From the NCBI RefSeq assembly GCF_963422545.1, contig NZ_OY730242.1, positions 1-46,234 of the forward strand: DNA of 46,234 nucleotides, read 5' to 3'. This DNA is from an uncultured Flavobacterium sp. GTDB taxonomy: Bacteria; Bacteroidota; Bacteroidia; Flavobacteriales; Flavobacteriaceae. Position 1 is the stretch's first letter; each line of letters begins with the position of its first letter. Shown one piece after another: positions 1 to 7,555 of the stretch. Position numbers and translations under genes: made by a program. The notes beneath the pieces were generated by a model. The model was not told the DNA's origin, ran no database searches, and saw only the letters and a list, made by a program, of their open reading frames with translations.

Positions 1-498
1 ACACATGGTTTAGACTTGGTTTTCTCCTGGAAAAAGGCATTTGATTTTGGACAATTTTCAGCAACTTTAGTGGGTAATATTAACGATATGAAAATTGATA
101 ATGTAAAAAATGGTTCTTTAGATGCTAATACTTTCTTTGGAAAACGTGAAAAAGCATTTTTACTGGCTTCGGCTCCAAACAACAAATTTGGTTTGAACTT
201 AAACTATACTAAAAATAAATTTGATGCAGGTTTAGCATTTACACGTTTTAGCAAAGTAGTTTTGGTTGATTATGCTGACGAAGATGATGTTTACAACCCA
301 AGATTGGTAACCGATGTAACTGTAGGTTATAAAGTAACCAAAAATCTAAAACTAAGCATTGGAAGCAATAACTTATTCAACGTTTATCCTACTAAACAAG
401 ACGAACAAGGAAATACTGAAGCTGGTGGGTATTGGGATGCTGTACAAATGGGTTTCAGCGGAGCTTATTACTATGCAAGACTTGGATTTAATTTTTAA
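1..498 (+). CDS. TonB-dependent outer-membrane receptor, C-terminal fragment
   Basis: The reading frame is open from the first base of the window, so the gene starts upstream and only about 165 C-terminal residues are seen. They show alternating polar/hydrophobic strands (for example LVTDVTVGYKVTKNLKLSIG), the motif SIGSNNLFNVYP, and a terminal strand ending YARLGFNF with the C-terminal Phe typical of outer-membrane barrels. This pattern is that of the last strands of a TonB-dependent receptor, which imports ligands through a 22-strand barrel with TonB energy. The substrate cannot be told from this part. The gene is followed at once by a hairpin with a T-run and then by a convergent gene. Family call is firm; specificity is unknown. 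Confidence 0.85.
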   Translation, partial: THGLDLVFSWKKAFDFGQFSATLVGNINDMKIDNVKNGSLDANTFFGKREKAFLLASAPNNKFGLNLNYTKNKFDAGLAFTRFSKVVLVDYADEDDVYNPRLVTDVTVGYKVTKNLKLSIGSNNLFNVYPTKQDEQGNTEAGGYWDAVQMGFSGAYYYARLGFNF

Positions 499-543
499 AA
501 ACATAATCTCCCTGAGCAAGTCTTCGACTTCGCTTTGACAGAC

Positions 544-577
544 AAAAAAATCCTGAACTTACAGTTCAGGATTTTTT
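544..577. terminator. Bidirectional intrinsic terminator
   Basis: Perfect 15-bp stem (545-559 with 563-577) around a 3-nt loop, core TCCTGAACT/AGTTCAGGA, flanked by A-run on the left and T-run on the right. It lies between the convergent receptor gene and the minus-strand gene ending at 596, so it can stop transcription both ways. Confidence 0.8.
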
Positions 578-595
578 ATTTCTATTTTTAAAAAA

Positions 596-1768
596 TTACA
601 ACTTAAATTGTAATGAATCTATAATTCCTTTTTCTTCTTCAGTAGCTGTGATTCCAGATATATCCCAATAATTGGTTAGGATTTTATTTTGTTTATTAAA
701 CAATGTTTTTTCTTTAAAAACGTCGCTTTCTTTATAAGTGAAATTCTGTCTATTAAAATGTGTAGCAACAAAATTATTACGAACCTGAATATTCTTTTTG
801 GGCTTGTCTTTTAAATACAAATCATAAGCGATTTCTTCATTAGAGCTCAATAAATAATAATCTAAACCATCTACTCTGTAATTTACCTTTATCTGTGATC
901 TTGTAATATTCTTAGTTCCGGCCTCAGGCTGCACATCCAATTCTATAAGTTTTGATGGAGTAATGATAATACTAAATTCTATGATTAACTTTTTTTCAGG
1001 ATCATAAATAATTTCAAAACTATCAACCGCTTTTTTAGATTTATCCAATGGTGTAACATTCATCACATAATAATTCTTATTTTTGGGATGTCCTTTTGTG
1101 ATGTAATCATATTCTTTCCTTGTTTTTGAATCTAAAAGAGGATCGAAGTACTTAAAATTAGAATAATTTTCCATAATACTATTCAAATTATAACCTTTCA
1201 AATCAGCACTCACATCCGTTTCCAATAAGCCATAAGACCTGTTTTGCTCTACTAATAAAGTTGTATTCACCTTTTTCTGACGTGCCACAAATTGAAAATT
1301 TACCAAACCATCGTTGTAATAAGAATATTTATTGTCGAGCATAAAAAACTCTCTTACATAAACTTTAAGCCTATAAGATGCAGCCAATTTTTGTCTCGAA
1401 TTTGAAACAATTCGATTAAGTGTTTTATATGGATTTTCTTTTGAAACAACAATTTCATCCAGTTTATTATTAGTATTGTTATTTTTAAGATAAACTACAA
1501 ATAAATCTGGTTTTAAAGATCCCCAGCGAAGTGTCACTTTTTCGTAATTGGTCTCCGAAACCTGAACATTAGATCCACCAATCAATTCAAAAGTTACCTT
1601 ACCATCTTTATTACTCAATAAAACTTGCTTGGTTTTCATTATCAGTACTGCTGCATTTTCTATAGGCAATTGCGTTTCTATATCTTTTACAACAATTGAA
1701 TACTCAACTTTCTGAGCAAAAACACTGGCATTAAAGTACAAAACAAATAAAAGTATTAGTCTTTTCAT
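596..1768 (-). CDS. Exported carboxypeptidase-regulatory-like domain protein
   Basis: A 390-residue protein when started at the ATG at 1768; an upstream TTG two codons earlier gives MFMKRL but the ATG is the natural start. A signal peptide (MKRLILLFVLYFNASVFAQ) precedes a beta-sandwich of the carboxypeptidase-D regulatory type, roughly residues 20-95 (VKDIETQLPIENAAVLI, then a YEKVTLRW strand). The remainder, with YKTLNRIVSNSRQKLAASYR and many beta strands, resembles the periplasmic part of Bacteroidota proteins that carry this N-terminal domain; I do not recognise a catalytic motif. It lacks a C-terminal barrel signature, so it is not a TonB-dependent receptor. It sits alone between two terminators. 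Role unknown, probably envelope-associated. Confidence 0.75.
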   Translation of the reverse strand: MKRLILLFVLYFNASVFAQKVEYSIVVKDIETQLPIENAAVLIMKTKQVLLSNKDGKVTFELIGGSNVQVSETNYEKVTLRWGSLKPDLFVVYLKNNNTNNKLDEIVVSKENPYKTLNRIVSNSRQKLAASYRLKVYVREFFMLDNKYSYYNDGLVNFQFVARQKKVNTTLLVEQNRSYGLLETDVSADLKGYNLNSIMENYSNFKYFDPLLDSKTRKEYDYITKGHPKNKNYYVMNVTPLDKSKKAVDSFEIIYDPEKKLIIEFSIIITPSKLIELDVQPEAGTKNITRSQIKVNYRVDGLDYYLLSSNEEIAYDLYLKDKPKKNIQVRNNFVATHFNRQNFTYKESDVFKEKTLFNKQNKILTNYWDISGITATEEEKGIIDSLQFKL

Positions 1769-1890
1769 AAACAATTATTAAAACTTCCTGACGAAAAACA
1801 CTCAAGCATCAAAAAATTATCGTCAAATTAACTAAAATAAAACATTAAATACCAGTATTATAGAAAATAAATATATTAAAAAAGCGACAA

Positions 1891-1924
1891 AAAAAATCCT
1901 GAGTAATAAAACTCAGGATTTTTC
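1891..1924 (-). terminator. Intrinsic terminator after the ferredoxin gene
   Basis: Perfect 13-bp stem (1892-1904 with 1911-1923), core TCCTGAGT/ACTCAGGA, loop AATAAA, with A/T runs on both sides. It lies 24 bp beyond the ferredoxin stop codon on the minus strand. Confidence 0.75.
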
Positions 1925-1947
1925 AAATCTATTTGAGGTAAATAAAA

Positions 1948-2298
1948 TTATTCATCGTGTAAGAACGCTTGTCTATTTAACAAGGTTTCTTCATCTTCTA
2001 CATGATTATCATCTGGAACACAACAATCAACAGGACATACAGCCGCACATTGCGGTTCATCATGAAAACCTTTACATTCTGTACATTTTCCCGGAACAAT
2101 ATAATATATTTCGTCAGAAATTGGAGTTTGAGCATCGTCAGCATCAACCTCAGTTCCATCCGGTAAAATTATTTTTCCTGAAAGTCTTGTTCCATCTTTA
2201 TATCTCCAATCATCAGCTCCTTCATAAATTGCTGTATTTGGGCACTCTGGTTCACAAGCTCCACAGTTTATACATTCGTCAGTTATAATTATTGCCAT
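1948..2298 (-). CDS. 4Fe-4S dicluster ferredoxin
   Basis: A 116-residue cytoplasmic electron carrier. The N-terminus has the canonical 4Fe-4S signature CINCGACEPECPNTAI (four Cys within residues 9-20). A second set, CTECKGFHDEPQCAAVCPVDCC (given as positions about 73-94; Cys-x2-Cys, then Cys-x3-Cys-Pro), binds the second cluster. Between them is an insert of about 50 residues rich in acidic residues and ending in an acidic tail (NHVEDEETLL), typical of Bacteroidota versions of this ferredoxin. It is divergent from the acyl-CoA reductase gene, with which it shares a 135-bp promoter region. The redox partner cannot be read from the sequence; coupling to the neighbouring reductase is a guess. 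Confidence 0.92.
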   Translation of the reverse strand: MAIIITDECINCGACEPECPNTAIYEGADDWRYKDGTRLSGKIILPDGTEVDADDAQTPISDEIYYIVPGKCTECKGFHDEPQCAAVCPVDCCVPDDNHVEDEETLLNRQAFLHDE

Positions 2299-2363
2299 TT
2301 TATTCTTGGTTACGAGTTAAAAGTTACAAGTTGAAAAATAATAATACGAAGATTTTATTCTGC

Positions 2364-2395
2364 TTTGTCTTATAACTTAATATAGCTTATTTTTG
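2364..2395 (+). promoter_or_regulatory. Promoter for the acyl-CoA reductase gene
   Basis: TTTG at 2364-2367, a 20-bp spacer, then TATTTTTG at 2388-2395, matching the Bacteroidota -33/-7 consensus (TTG, TAnnTTTG). Predicted start of transcription is near 2402, giving a leader of about 32 nt. Confidence 0.65.
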
Positions 2396-2397
2396 TG

Positions 2398-2430
2398 CAA
2401 AATTACAATCAAAACTCTTCATAAACAAAC
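2398..2430 (-). promoter_or_regulatory. Promoter for the ferredoxin gene, interlocked with the plus-strand promoter
   Basis: On the minus strand TTTG (2430-2427), a 21-bp spacer and TAATTTTG (2405-2398). Predicted start near 2391, leader about 93 nt. Its -7 box lies only 2 bp from the -7 box of the opposing promoter. Confidence 0.5.
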
Positions 2431-2433
2431 ATT

Positions 2434-3507
2434 ATGACATTAGAAACAAAAAAAAGTGTTTTTGTTGAATTAGGGAAATTTCTAAAACAATTTTCTGAAA
2501 ACGATACAATTAAAAAATCAGATGTCTTACACAACGATTTATTTTTTGATGATTTCGAAAAGCTGATACATTTATCTCAATCTCATAATGGCTGGTATAC
2601 ACCTGAACAAGTGTATTTTGCAATAAAATCTTGGGCAGATGCTTTGACTGATGAAAACATTGACAAATGGCTTTCTAACTATTCATCTCAATTTTCTCAA
2701 GAAGATAAAAAAGAAAAAACTGTCGCTTTAATATTAGCCGGAAATATTCCGTTAGTAGGTTTTCATGATTTTTTATCAGTTTTAATTACCGAAAATAATG
2801 CATTGATAAAAACCTCGTCAAACGATCAGCATTTATTACCCTTTTTAGCCAAATATTTAATTGCGGTTGATAAAAGCCTAAATAATAAGATCACTTTCGT
2901 GGAAGGCAAACTGGAAAACTTCGATACTGTAATTGCCACCGGAAGCAATAATACTGCCCGATATTTTGAATATTACTTTAAAGATAAACCTTCGATCATT
3001 CGAAAAAACAGAAACTCGGCTGCTGTTTTAAACGGAAAAGAAACACACGAAGATTTAGAAGCTTTAGGCGAAGATATTTTCAGGTATTTTGGTTTGGGAT
3101 GTCGCAATGTCTCTAAACTTTTTGTCCCGAAAGGATATTCATTTGATGCTTTTTTTCAGGCAATTTTTAAATATCAGGACGTTATTCATTATGAGAAATA
3201 CGCTAATAATTATGACTATAATAAAGCGGTTTTTTTAATGAGTAATTTCAAATTATTAGACAACGGCTTTTTAACTCTTAAAGAAGATTCAAGCTACGCC
3301 TCGCCTATTTCGAGTGTTTTTTATGAATTTTATGAAAATATCGAAGATTTGCAAACGCGCCTTGATGCTGATGCTGAACAAATTCAATGCATTGTGAGCA
3401 ATAATTTAATCAAAAACAGCACACCTTTTGGCCAAACCCAAAATCCTCATTTATGGGATTATGCAGATAACGTAGATACTATAACGTTTTTGTTAACAAC
3501 AAAGTAA
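2434..3507 (+). CDS. Acyl-CoA reductase, LuxC family
   Basis: A 357-residue protein of the LuxC-type acyl-CoA reductase family, which reduces acyl-CoA or acyl thioesters to aldehydes with NADPH. Seen in the sequence: an N-terminal helical region, then ALILAGNIPLVGFHDFLSVL (about residues 98-117), the nucleotide-binding stretch conserved in the family, and DIFRYFGLGCRNVSKLFVP (about 214-232), which carries the Cys of the expected catalytic position within the Gly-rich motif. Length is shorter than marine luminous LuxC (about 480) but usual for Bacteroidota members. It heads a run of three plus-strand genes with serC and serA, separated by about 90 and 226 bp. No other lux gene is present, so luminescence is not implied; the substrate is unknown. 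Confidence 0.85.
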   Translation: MTLETKKSVFVELGKFLKQFSENDTIKKSDVLHNDLFFDDFEKLIHLSQSHNGWYTPEQVYFAIKSWADALTDENIDKWLSNYSSQFSQEDKKEKTVALILAGNIPLVGFHDFLSVLITENNALIKTSSNDQHLLPFLAKYLIAVDKSLNNKITFVEGKLENFDTVIATGSNNTARYFEYYFKDKPSIIRKNRNSAAVLNGKETHEDLEALGEDIFRYFGLGCRNVSKLFVPKGYSFDAFFQAIFKYQDVIHYEKYANNYDYNKAVFLMSNFKLLDNGFLTLKEDSSYASPISSVFYEFYENIEDLQTRLDADAEQIQCIVSNNLIKNSTPFGQTQNPHLWDYADNVDTITFLLTTK

Positions 3508-3600
3508 AAATATGTTTAATTATTTCGAATAATTTATCGGTTTTTCAGCTCCTATTACCGAAATTTGCATCTTTAAAATTTCCGACTATTAACAAAAACC

Positions 3601-4671
3601 ATGAAAAAACACAACTACAGCGCAGGACCAAGTATTTTACCTCAAGAAGTTTTTGAGAAAGCATCAAAAGCAATTTTAGATTTTAATGATTCAGGACTTT
3701 CTATTCTGGAAATTTCGCACCGAAGCAAAGATTTCGTTGCAGTTATGGACGAAGCTCGTTCCCTTGCTTTAGAATTATTAGGTCTTGAAGGAAAAGGATA
3801 TCAAGCCTTATTTTTACAAGGCGGTGCAAGTACAGCATTCTTGATGGCTCCTTATAACCTGATGAAAGAAAACGGAAAAGCAGCTTATTTAGATTCAGGA
3901 ACCTGGGCAAGTGCAGCTATAAAAGAAGCTAAACTTTTTGGAGAAACTATTGTAGTAGCTTCTTCAAAAGAACAAAATTACAACCATATTCCAAAAGGAT
4001 ACACAATACCTAGTGATGCTGATTATTTTCACTGCACTAGTAACAATACCATTTTTGGAACTCAAATGAAAGAATTCCCGGCAACTAACATTCCCGTTGT
4101 TTGTGATATGAGTTCTGATATTTTTTCCCGCAATTTAGATTTCTCTAAATTTGATTTAATCTATGCCGGTGCTCAAAAAAATATGGGTCCTGCAGGAACT
4201 ACTTTGGTAGTTGTTAAAGAAGAAATCCTGGAGAAAAACGGAAGAACAATTCCAAGTATGTTAGACTATGCAAAACATATTAAAGCAGAAAGTATGTACA
4301 ATACTCCTCCTGTTTTTGCTGTTTATGTTTCGTTATTGACTTTACAATGGATTAAAGCTAAAGGCGGAGTTGCTGCTGTTGAGAAACTAAATGACGCAAA
4401 AGCTGATTTACTTTATGCTGAAATTGACAGAAACCCATTATTTAAAGGTGCTGCAGCGGTTGAAGATCGCTCTAAAATGAATGTTACTTTCTTATTAAAC
4501 AACGCAGATCATACTGCTACGTTTGATGCTTTATGGAAAGAAGCAGGAATTTCAGGATTGCCAGGACACCGTTCTGTTGGTGGTTACAGAGCTTCTATTT
4601 ATAATGCTATGCCTATCGAAAGTGTTCAGGTATTGGTTGATATAATGAAAGCTTTGGAAACTAAGGTTTAG
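3601..4671 (+). CDS. serC: Phosphoserine aminotransferase
   Basis: A 356-residue class-V PLP aminotransferase that converts 3-phosphohydroxypyruvate and glutamate to phosphoserine, second step of serine synthesis. The N-terminus KKHNYSAGPSILPQEVF is the hallmark of SerC, followed by SILEISHRSKDF, LFLQGGASTAFLMAPYNL, and the PLP lysine in YAGAQKNMGPAGTT (Lys193). The C-terminus has SGLPGHRSVGGYRASIYNAM, the phosphate-binding region. Full length. It stands directly upstream of serA, so the first two steps of the pathway are adjacent; a third gene (serB) is not in the window. Confidence 0.97.
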   Translation: MKKHNYSAGPSILPQEVFEKASKAILDFNDSGLSILEISHRSKDFVAVMDEARSLALELLGLEGKGYQALFLQGGASTAFLMAPYNLMKENGKAAYLDSGTWASAAIKEAKLFGETIVVASSKEQNYNHIPKGYTIPSDADYFHCTSNNTIFGTQMKEFPATNIPVVCDMSSDIFSRNLDFSKFDLIYAGAQKNMGPAGTTLVVVKEEILEKNGRTIPSMLDYAKHIKAESMYNTPPVFAVYVSLLTLQWIKAKGGVAAVEKLNDAKADLLYAEIDRNPLFKGAAAVEDRSKMNVTFLLNNADHTATFDALWKEAGISGLPGHRSVGGYRASIYNAMPIESVQVLVDIMKALETKV

Positions 4672-4729
4672 TTTTCAATCTCAGTTTTTAGTTTTCAGTT
4701 TACCGAAAACGCGAATTGAATACTAGAAT

Positions 4730-4815
4730 CCTAGCCCTGATAGAAGTGAAAATCCTTTTATTTTTTTTCTTTAAAAAAATAAAAGATTGTAACGGATAGC
4801 GGGATTAGCTCCTAA
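4730..4815 (+). repeat. Bipartite intergenic repeat, copy 1
   Basis: An element with a left end AGCCCTGATAGAAGTGAAAA (from 4733), a right end GTAACGGATAGCGGGATTAG (4789-4808), and between them a hairpin with a 13-bp stem (4755-4767 with 4773-4785). The same two ends recur at 22880-23017 with a quite different core, so the ends are conserved and the hairpin is variable. It fills the serC-serA gap. Confidence 0.6.
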
Positions 4816-4897
4816 AACAAAAAAGAAAAAATTATATATATCTTAATCTTCTAATCTTAACGATTAAACGATTAACCAAATAAACACATAAACTAAA

Positions 4898-5848
4898 ATG
4901 AAAGTATTAGCGAATGATGGAATTTCTAAAAGTGGAATTCTGGCTTTAGAAAAAGGTGGATTTGAAGTTATAACTACGAAAGTAGCTCAGGAACAAGTAG
5001 CTAATTTTGTAAACGAAAATAATGTTGACGTAGTTTTAGTGCGTAGTGCTACTAAAGTTCGTAAAGATATTATCGATGCTTGCCCAGGATTAAAAATTAT
5101 TGGTCGTGGTGGTGTTGGTATGGACAATATCGATGTTGATTATGCAAAAAGCAAAGGAATTCATGTAATCAATACTCCTGCTTCATCATCAGAATCTGTT
5201 GCTGAGTTGGTATTTGGACACTTATTTTCTGGTGTTCGTTTTTTACATGATTCTAACAGAAATATGCCTCTTGAAGGAGATTCAAACTTTGATGGTTTGA
5301 AAAAAGCATACGCAAACGGAACTGAATTAAGAGGTAAAACTCTTGGAATTGTTGGTATTGGCCGTATTGGACAAGCTACTGCAAAAATGGCTCTTGGTTT
5401 GGGTATGAAAGTTATCGCTGCGGATATGTTTATTCCGACTGTAGATGTTAAAGTGGAATTTTTTGATGGTCAGTCTATCACAACTACAATTGTTTCTCAA
5501 TCATTAGAGTCTTTATTTAAAGAAGCTGATTTCATTACTTTGCACGTTCCTGCTCAGGATGGTTATATCATTGGAGAGAAAGAATTGGCAATCATGAAAG
5601 ATGGTGTTGGAATTGTAAACTGTGCCCGTGGTGGTGTTATTGATGAAGTGGCTTTAGTAAAAGCACTGGATTCAGGAAAAGTTTCTTTTGCCGGTTTAGA
5701 CGTTTTTGAAAGCGAACCAAAACCAGAAATGGCAATCTTAATGCACTCTAAAATCTCATTGACTCCGCACATTGGAGCTGCAACCGGTGAGGCTCAAGAT
5801 AGAATTGGTACTGAATTAGCATCGCAAATTATTACTTTGTTGAGCTAG
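4898..5848 (+). CDS. serA: D-3-phosphoglycerate dehydrogenase
   Basis: A 316-residue D-isomer-specific 2-hydroxyacid dehydrogenase, first step of serine synthesis: 3-phosphoglycerate to 3-phosphohydroxypyruvate with NAD. The substrate domain has VLVRSATKVRKDIID and GRGGVGMDNIDVDYAK; the NAD-binding Rossmann motif is GIVGIGRIGQATAKMAL (about residues 150-166); the catalytic Arg lies in GIVNCARGGVIDE and the catalytic His in SLTPHIGAATGEAQ. The protein stops at the end of the catalytic fold and has no ACT domain, so the serine feedback site of the long SerA forms is absent. Pairing with serC supports the assignment over other 2-hydroxyacid dehydrogenases. Confidence 0.93.
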   Translation: MKVLANDGISKSGILALEKGGFEVITTKVAQEQVANFVNENNVDVVLVRSATKVRKDIIDACPGLKIIGRGGVGMDNIDVDYAKSKGIHVINTPASSSESVAELVFGHLFSGVRFLHDSNRNMPLEGDSNFDGLKKAYANGTELRGKTLGIVGIGRIGQATAKMALGLGMKVIAADMFIPTVDVKVEFFDGQSITTTIVSQSLESLFKEADFITLHVPAQDGYIIGEKELAIMKDGVGIVNCARGGVIDEVALVKALDSGKVSFAGLDVFESEPKPEMAILMHSKISLTPHIGAATGEAQDRIGTELASQIITLLS

Positions 5849-5874
5849 TTGTTTACAATTAAATAAATTTTGTA

Positions 5875-5918
5875 AGAGATTCATTAATATCTATTTAGTG
5901 AATCTCTTTCTTTTTTTC
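5875..5918 (+). terminator. Intrinsic terminator after serA
   Basis: Stem AGAGATTCA (5875-5883) with TGAATCTCT (5899-5907), 15-nt loop, then TTCTTTTTTTC. It closes the serC-serA unit. Confidence 0.75.
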
Positions 5919-5955
5919 ACTAAATTTGATTTTTCTAACCTAAATTCTATATCTC

Positions 5956-6525
5956 ATGTTTGATCAATTAACACAATTAGTACAACAATACGGAGGCGAT
6001 GCTGTTGTTAACAACACTGCTATCCCAAATGAGCACAATGAAGCTGTAATAAGTGAAACCAGCAACTCAATATTTGCAGGATTGCAAAAAATTGCTTCAG
6101 AAGGTGGAGGTGAACAACTTGCCAGTTTATTTAGTGGAAAATCTCCTATTGACAATTCTAACCCGGTTGTGCAGCAAATAACACAACAATTGACAGGAAG
6201 TCTTGGTGAAAAATTTGGATTAAGCAGCACTGCTTCTTCGGGAGTAGCTTCAAGCATGATTCCGCAGATTTTGAATTCATTAGTAAACAAAGCCAAAGAT
6301 CCTAATGACAGTAGTTTTCAAATTTCTGATATTATTGGTGCTATTTCTGGAAACAGCGGACAAGCTTCTGGAATTATGGATACAATTTCTAAATATGGAA
6401 TGCAATTTGGCCTAGATCAAAACGCTGACGGAAAAGTAGATGTTGCAGATGCAATGGCATTAGCAACAAACCAAAAAAGTGGTGGTCTTTTTGGAGGTAT
6501 ATTAGGGAAACTGTTTGGGAAATAG
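5956..6525 (+). CDS. DUF937-type protein with an EF-hand-like loop
   Basis: A 189-residue cytoplasmic protein without signal peptide. The N-terminus MFDQLTQLVQQYGGDAVV and the following low-complexity, Ser/Gly/Gln-rich helical region (LFSGKSPIDNSNPVVQQITQ, SGVASSMIPQILNSLVNKA) match the DUF937 family, whose function is not known. Near residues 154-165 there is DQNADGKVDVADAM, which has the D-x-N-x-D-G-x-V-D spacing of an EF-hand or dockerin calcium loop. The C-terminus is a Gly-rich stretch GGLFGGILGKLFGK. It stands alone between terminators. Domain call is likely; calcium binding is inference. Confidence 0.7.
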   Translation: MFDQLTQLVQQYGGDAVVNNTAIPNEHNEAVISETSNSIFAGLQKIASEGGGEQLASLFSGKSPIDNSNPVVQQITQQLTGSLGEKFGLSSTASSGVASSMIPQILNSLVNKAKDPNDSSFQISDIIGAISGNSGQASGIMDTISKYGMQFGLDQNADGKVDVADAMALATNQKSGGLFGGILGKLFGK

Positions 6526-6550
6526 GTTTCTTTTTTAAGGCACTAAGATA

Positions 6551-6683
6551 CTGAGACACTAAGGTTCTAAGTTTTTTTTAAACTTAGAATATAAATATAA
6601 AAAATGCCAAAGCTGCTTGCATAAATGCAAGCAGCTTTTTTTATTCACTTTGAATAGAAAATCTTAGAACCTTAGTGTCTCAG
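6551..6683. repeat. Nested inverted repeat after the DUF937 gene
   Basis: Outer arms of 21 bp match perfectly (6551-6571 with 6663-6683; arm begins CTGAGACACTAAGG). Inside lie a local hairpin (6565-6574 with 6580-6589) that competes with the outer left arm, and a terminator-like hairpin with a 14-bp perfect stem (6609-6622 with 6625-6638). Confidence 0.75.
6609..6642 (+). terminator. Intrinsic terminator inside the nested repeat
   Basis: Perfect 14-bp stem with core AGCTGCTTGCAT/ATGCAAGCAGCT, loop AA, followed by a T-run to 6642. It serves the DUF937 gene. Confidence 0.8.
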
Positions 6684-6768
6684 CAACTCAGAACCTTACT
6701 ATACAAACTGTTAAATAATAAAACTTTTTCCTGATTTATTCGTAAATTTAGGTCTGAAACTAAATTTT

Positions 6769-7218
6769 ATGAAAAAGTGTGTTTACATATTAATTCTCTT
6801 ATTTACCATCATAGCGTGTTCTACAGCTTCAAAAAACGTCGCAGTAACTCCGATAACTCCAACTATATCTAAATCAAAATTAGCGGTAAATGATACGGTA
6901 CGGATTGCAAACGATTCTTTGGAATACGAAGTAATTATTATAGATAATGGCTTCAGCACTTGGTTAAACTCAAGAGCACTTCCAAGAAATTATTATGGAT
7001 TAAACTATCTTGAAACTAAAAATCAGTTCTATGTAACTGAATGGAATAACAGAGTTTCACAACCACAACGTTACAACCCAAACTTGTATGAAATGAGAAT
7101 TGATTACAGTCCTTTTATTCATTACGGATACGAAGTAAATTACCTTATTTATAACTATATGATTTATTTTCAAAATACATATAAACAAAAACTCGGAGGG
7201 TATGTTCCTATACGATAA
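6769..7218 (+). CDS. DUF6146 family lipoprotein
   Basis: A 149-residue protein. The N-terminus MKKCVYILILLFTIIACSTA is a lipoprotein signal with lipobox IIAC at Cys17. The mature part has VNDTVRIANDSLEYEVIIID, then WLNSRALPRNYYGLNYLETK and VTEWNNRVSQPQRYNP, a conserved pattern I recognise as the Bacteroidota family DUF6146; the C-terminal half is rich in Tyr (YLIYNYMIYFQNTYKQKLGG). Function unknown; probably anchored in the periplasmic face of a membrane. A gap of 34 bp separates it from the next plus-strand gene, so the two are probably cotranscribed. Confidence 0.75.
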   Translation: MKKCVYILILLFTIIACSTASKNVAVTPITPTISKSKLAVNDTVRIANDSLEYEVIIIDNGFSTWLNSRALPRNYYGLNYLETKNQFYVTEWNNRVSQPQRYNPNLYEMRIDYSPFIHYGYEVNYLIYNYMIYFQNTYKQKLGGYVPIR

Positions 7219-7252
7219 TGTTGTTTATATTTGTAATCGTTATAAATAGATA

Positions 7253-7555
7253 ATGAATAGATTAAAGAAACGTTGGGGCATTAGCTCAAATTTACAAGCC
7301 ATAATTATAGTTATCGTTTTTGCCATCACCGGATCGGCATCTGCATGGTTGTCTAAACCTTTTTGTGTATGGATTGGTATTACCAAAGAAGATTTTGGCG
7401 GATGGTTTACTTTAATCCGATTATTGATTATTTTCCCTATTTACCAGGTTTTATTAGTTGCAATAGGAACCCTTTTTGGGCAATACCGTTTCTTTTGGAA
7501 TTTCGAAAAGAAAATGCTTAAAAATATGGGACTCGGATTTCTTTTCAAAAACTAA
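7253..7555 (+). CDS. DUF6787 family small membrane protein
   Basis: A 100-residue protein with two clear membrane segments, AIIIVIVFAITGSASAWL (about 16-33) and LIRLLIIFPIYQVLLVAIGT (about 58-77), and a basic N-terminus (MNRLKKRWGI). The KPFCVWIG segment and the C-terminal QYRFFWNFEKKM motif agree with the Bacteroidota family DUF6787. No function is known. Its TAA stop (7553-7555) overlaps the TAG stop of the opposing gene (7552-7554 on the minus strand), so there is no spacer or terminator between them. Confidence 0.7.
   Translation: MNRLKKRWGISSNLQAIIIVIVFAITGSASAWLSKPFCVWIGITKEDFGGWFTLIRLLIIFPIYQVLLVAIGTLFGQYRFFWNFEKKMLKNMGLGFLFKN

Noticed and set aside
2434..3507. Bioluminescence gene cluster
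   Set aside because: Only the LuxC-family reductase is present; no luxA, luxB, luxD or luxE, and the family is common outside luminous bacteria.
5964..6296. Minus-strand frame opposite the DUF937 gene
   Set aside because: Cys-rich antisense reading of a better-supported gene.
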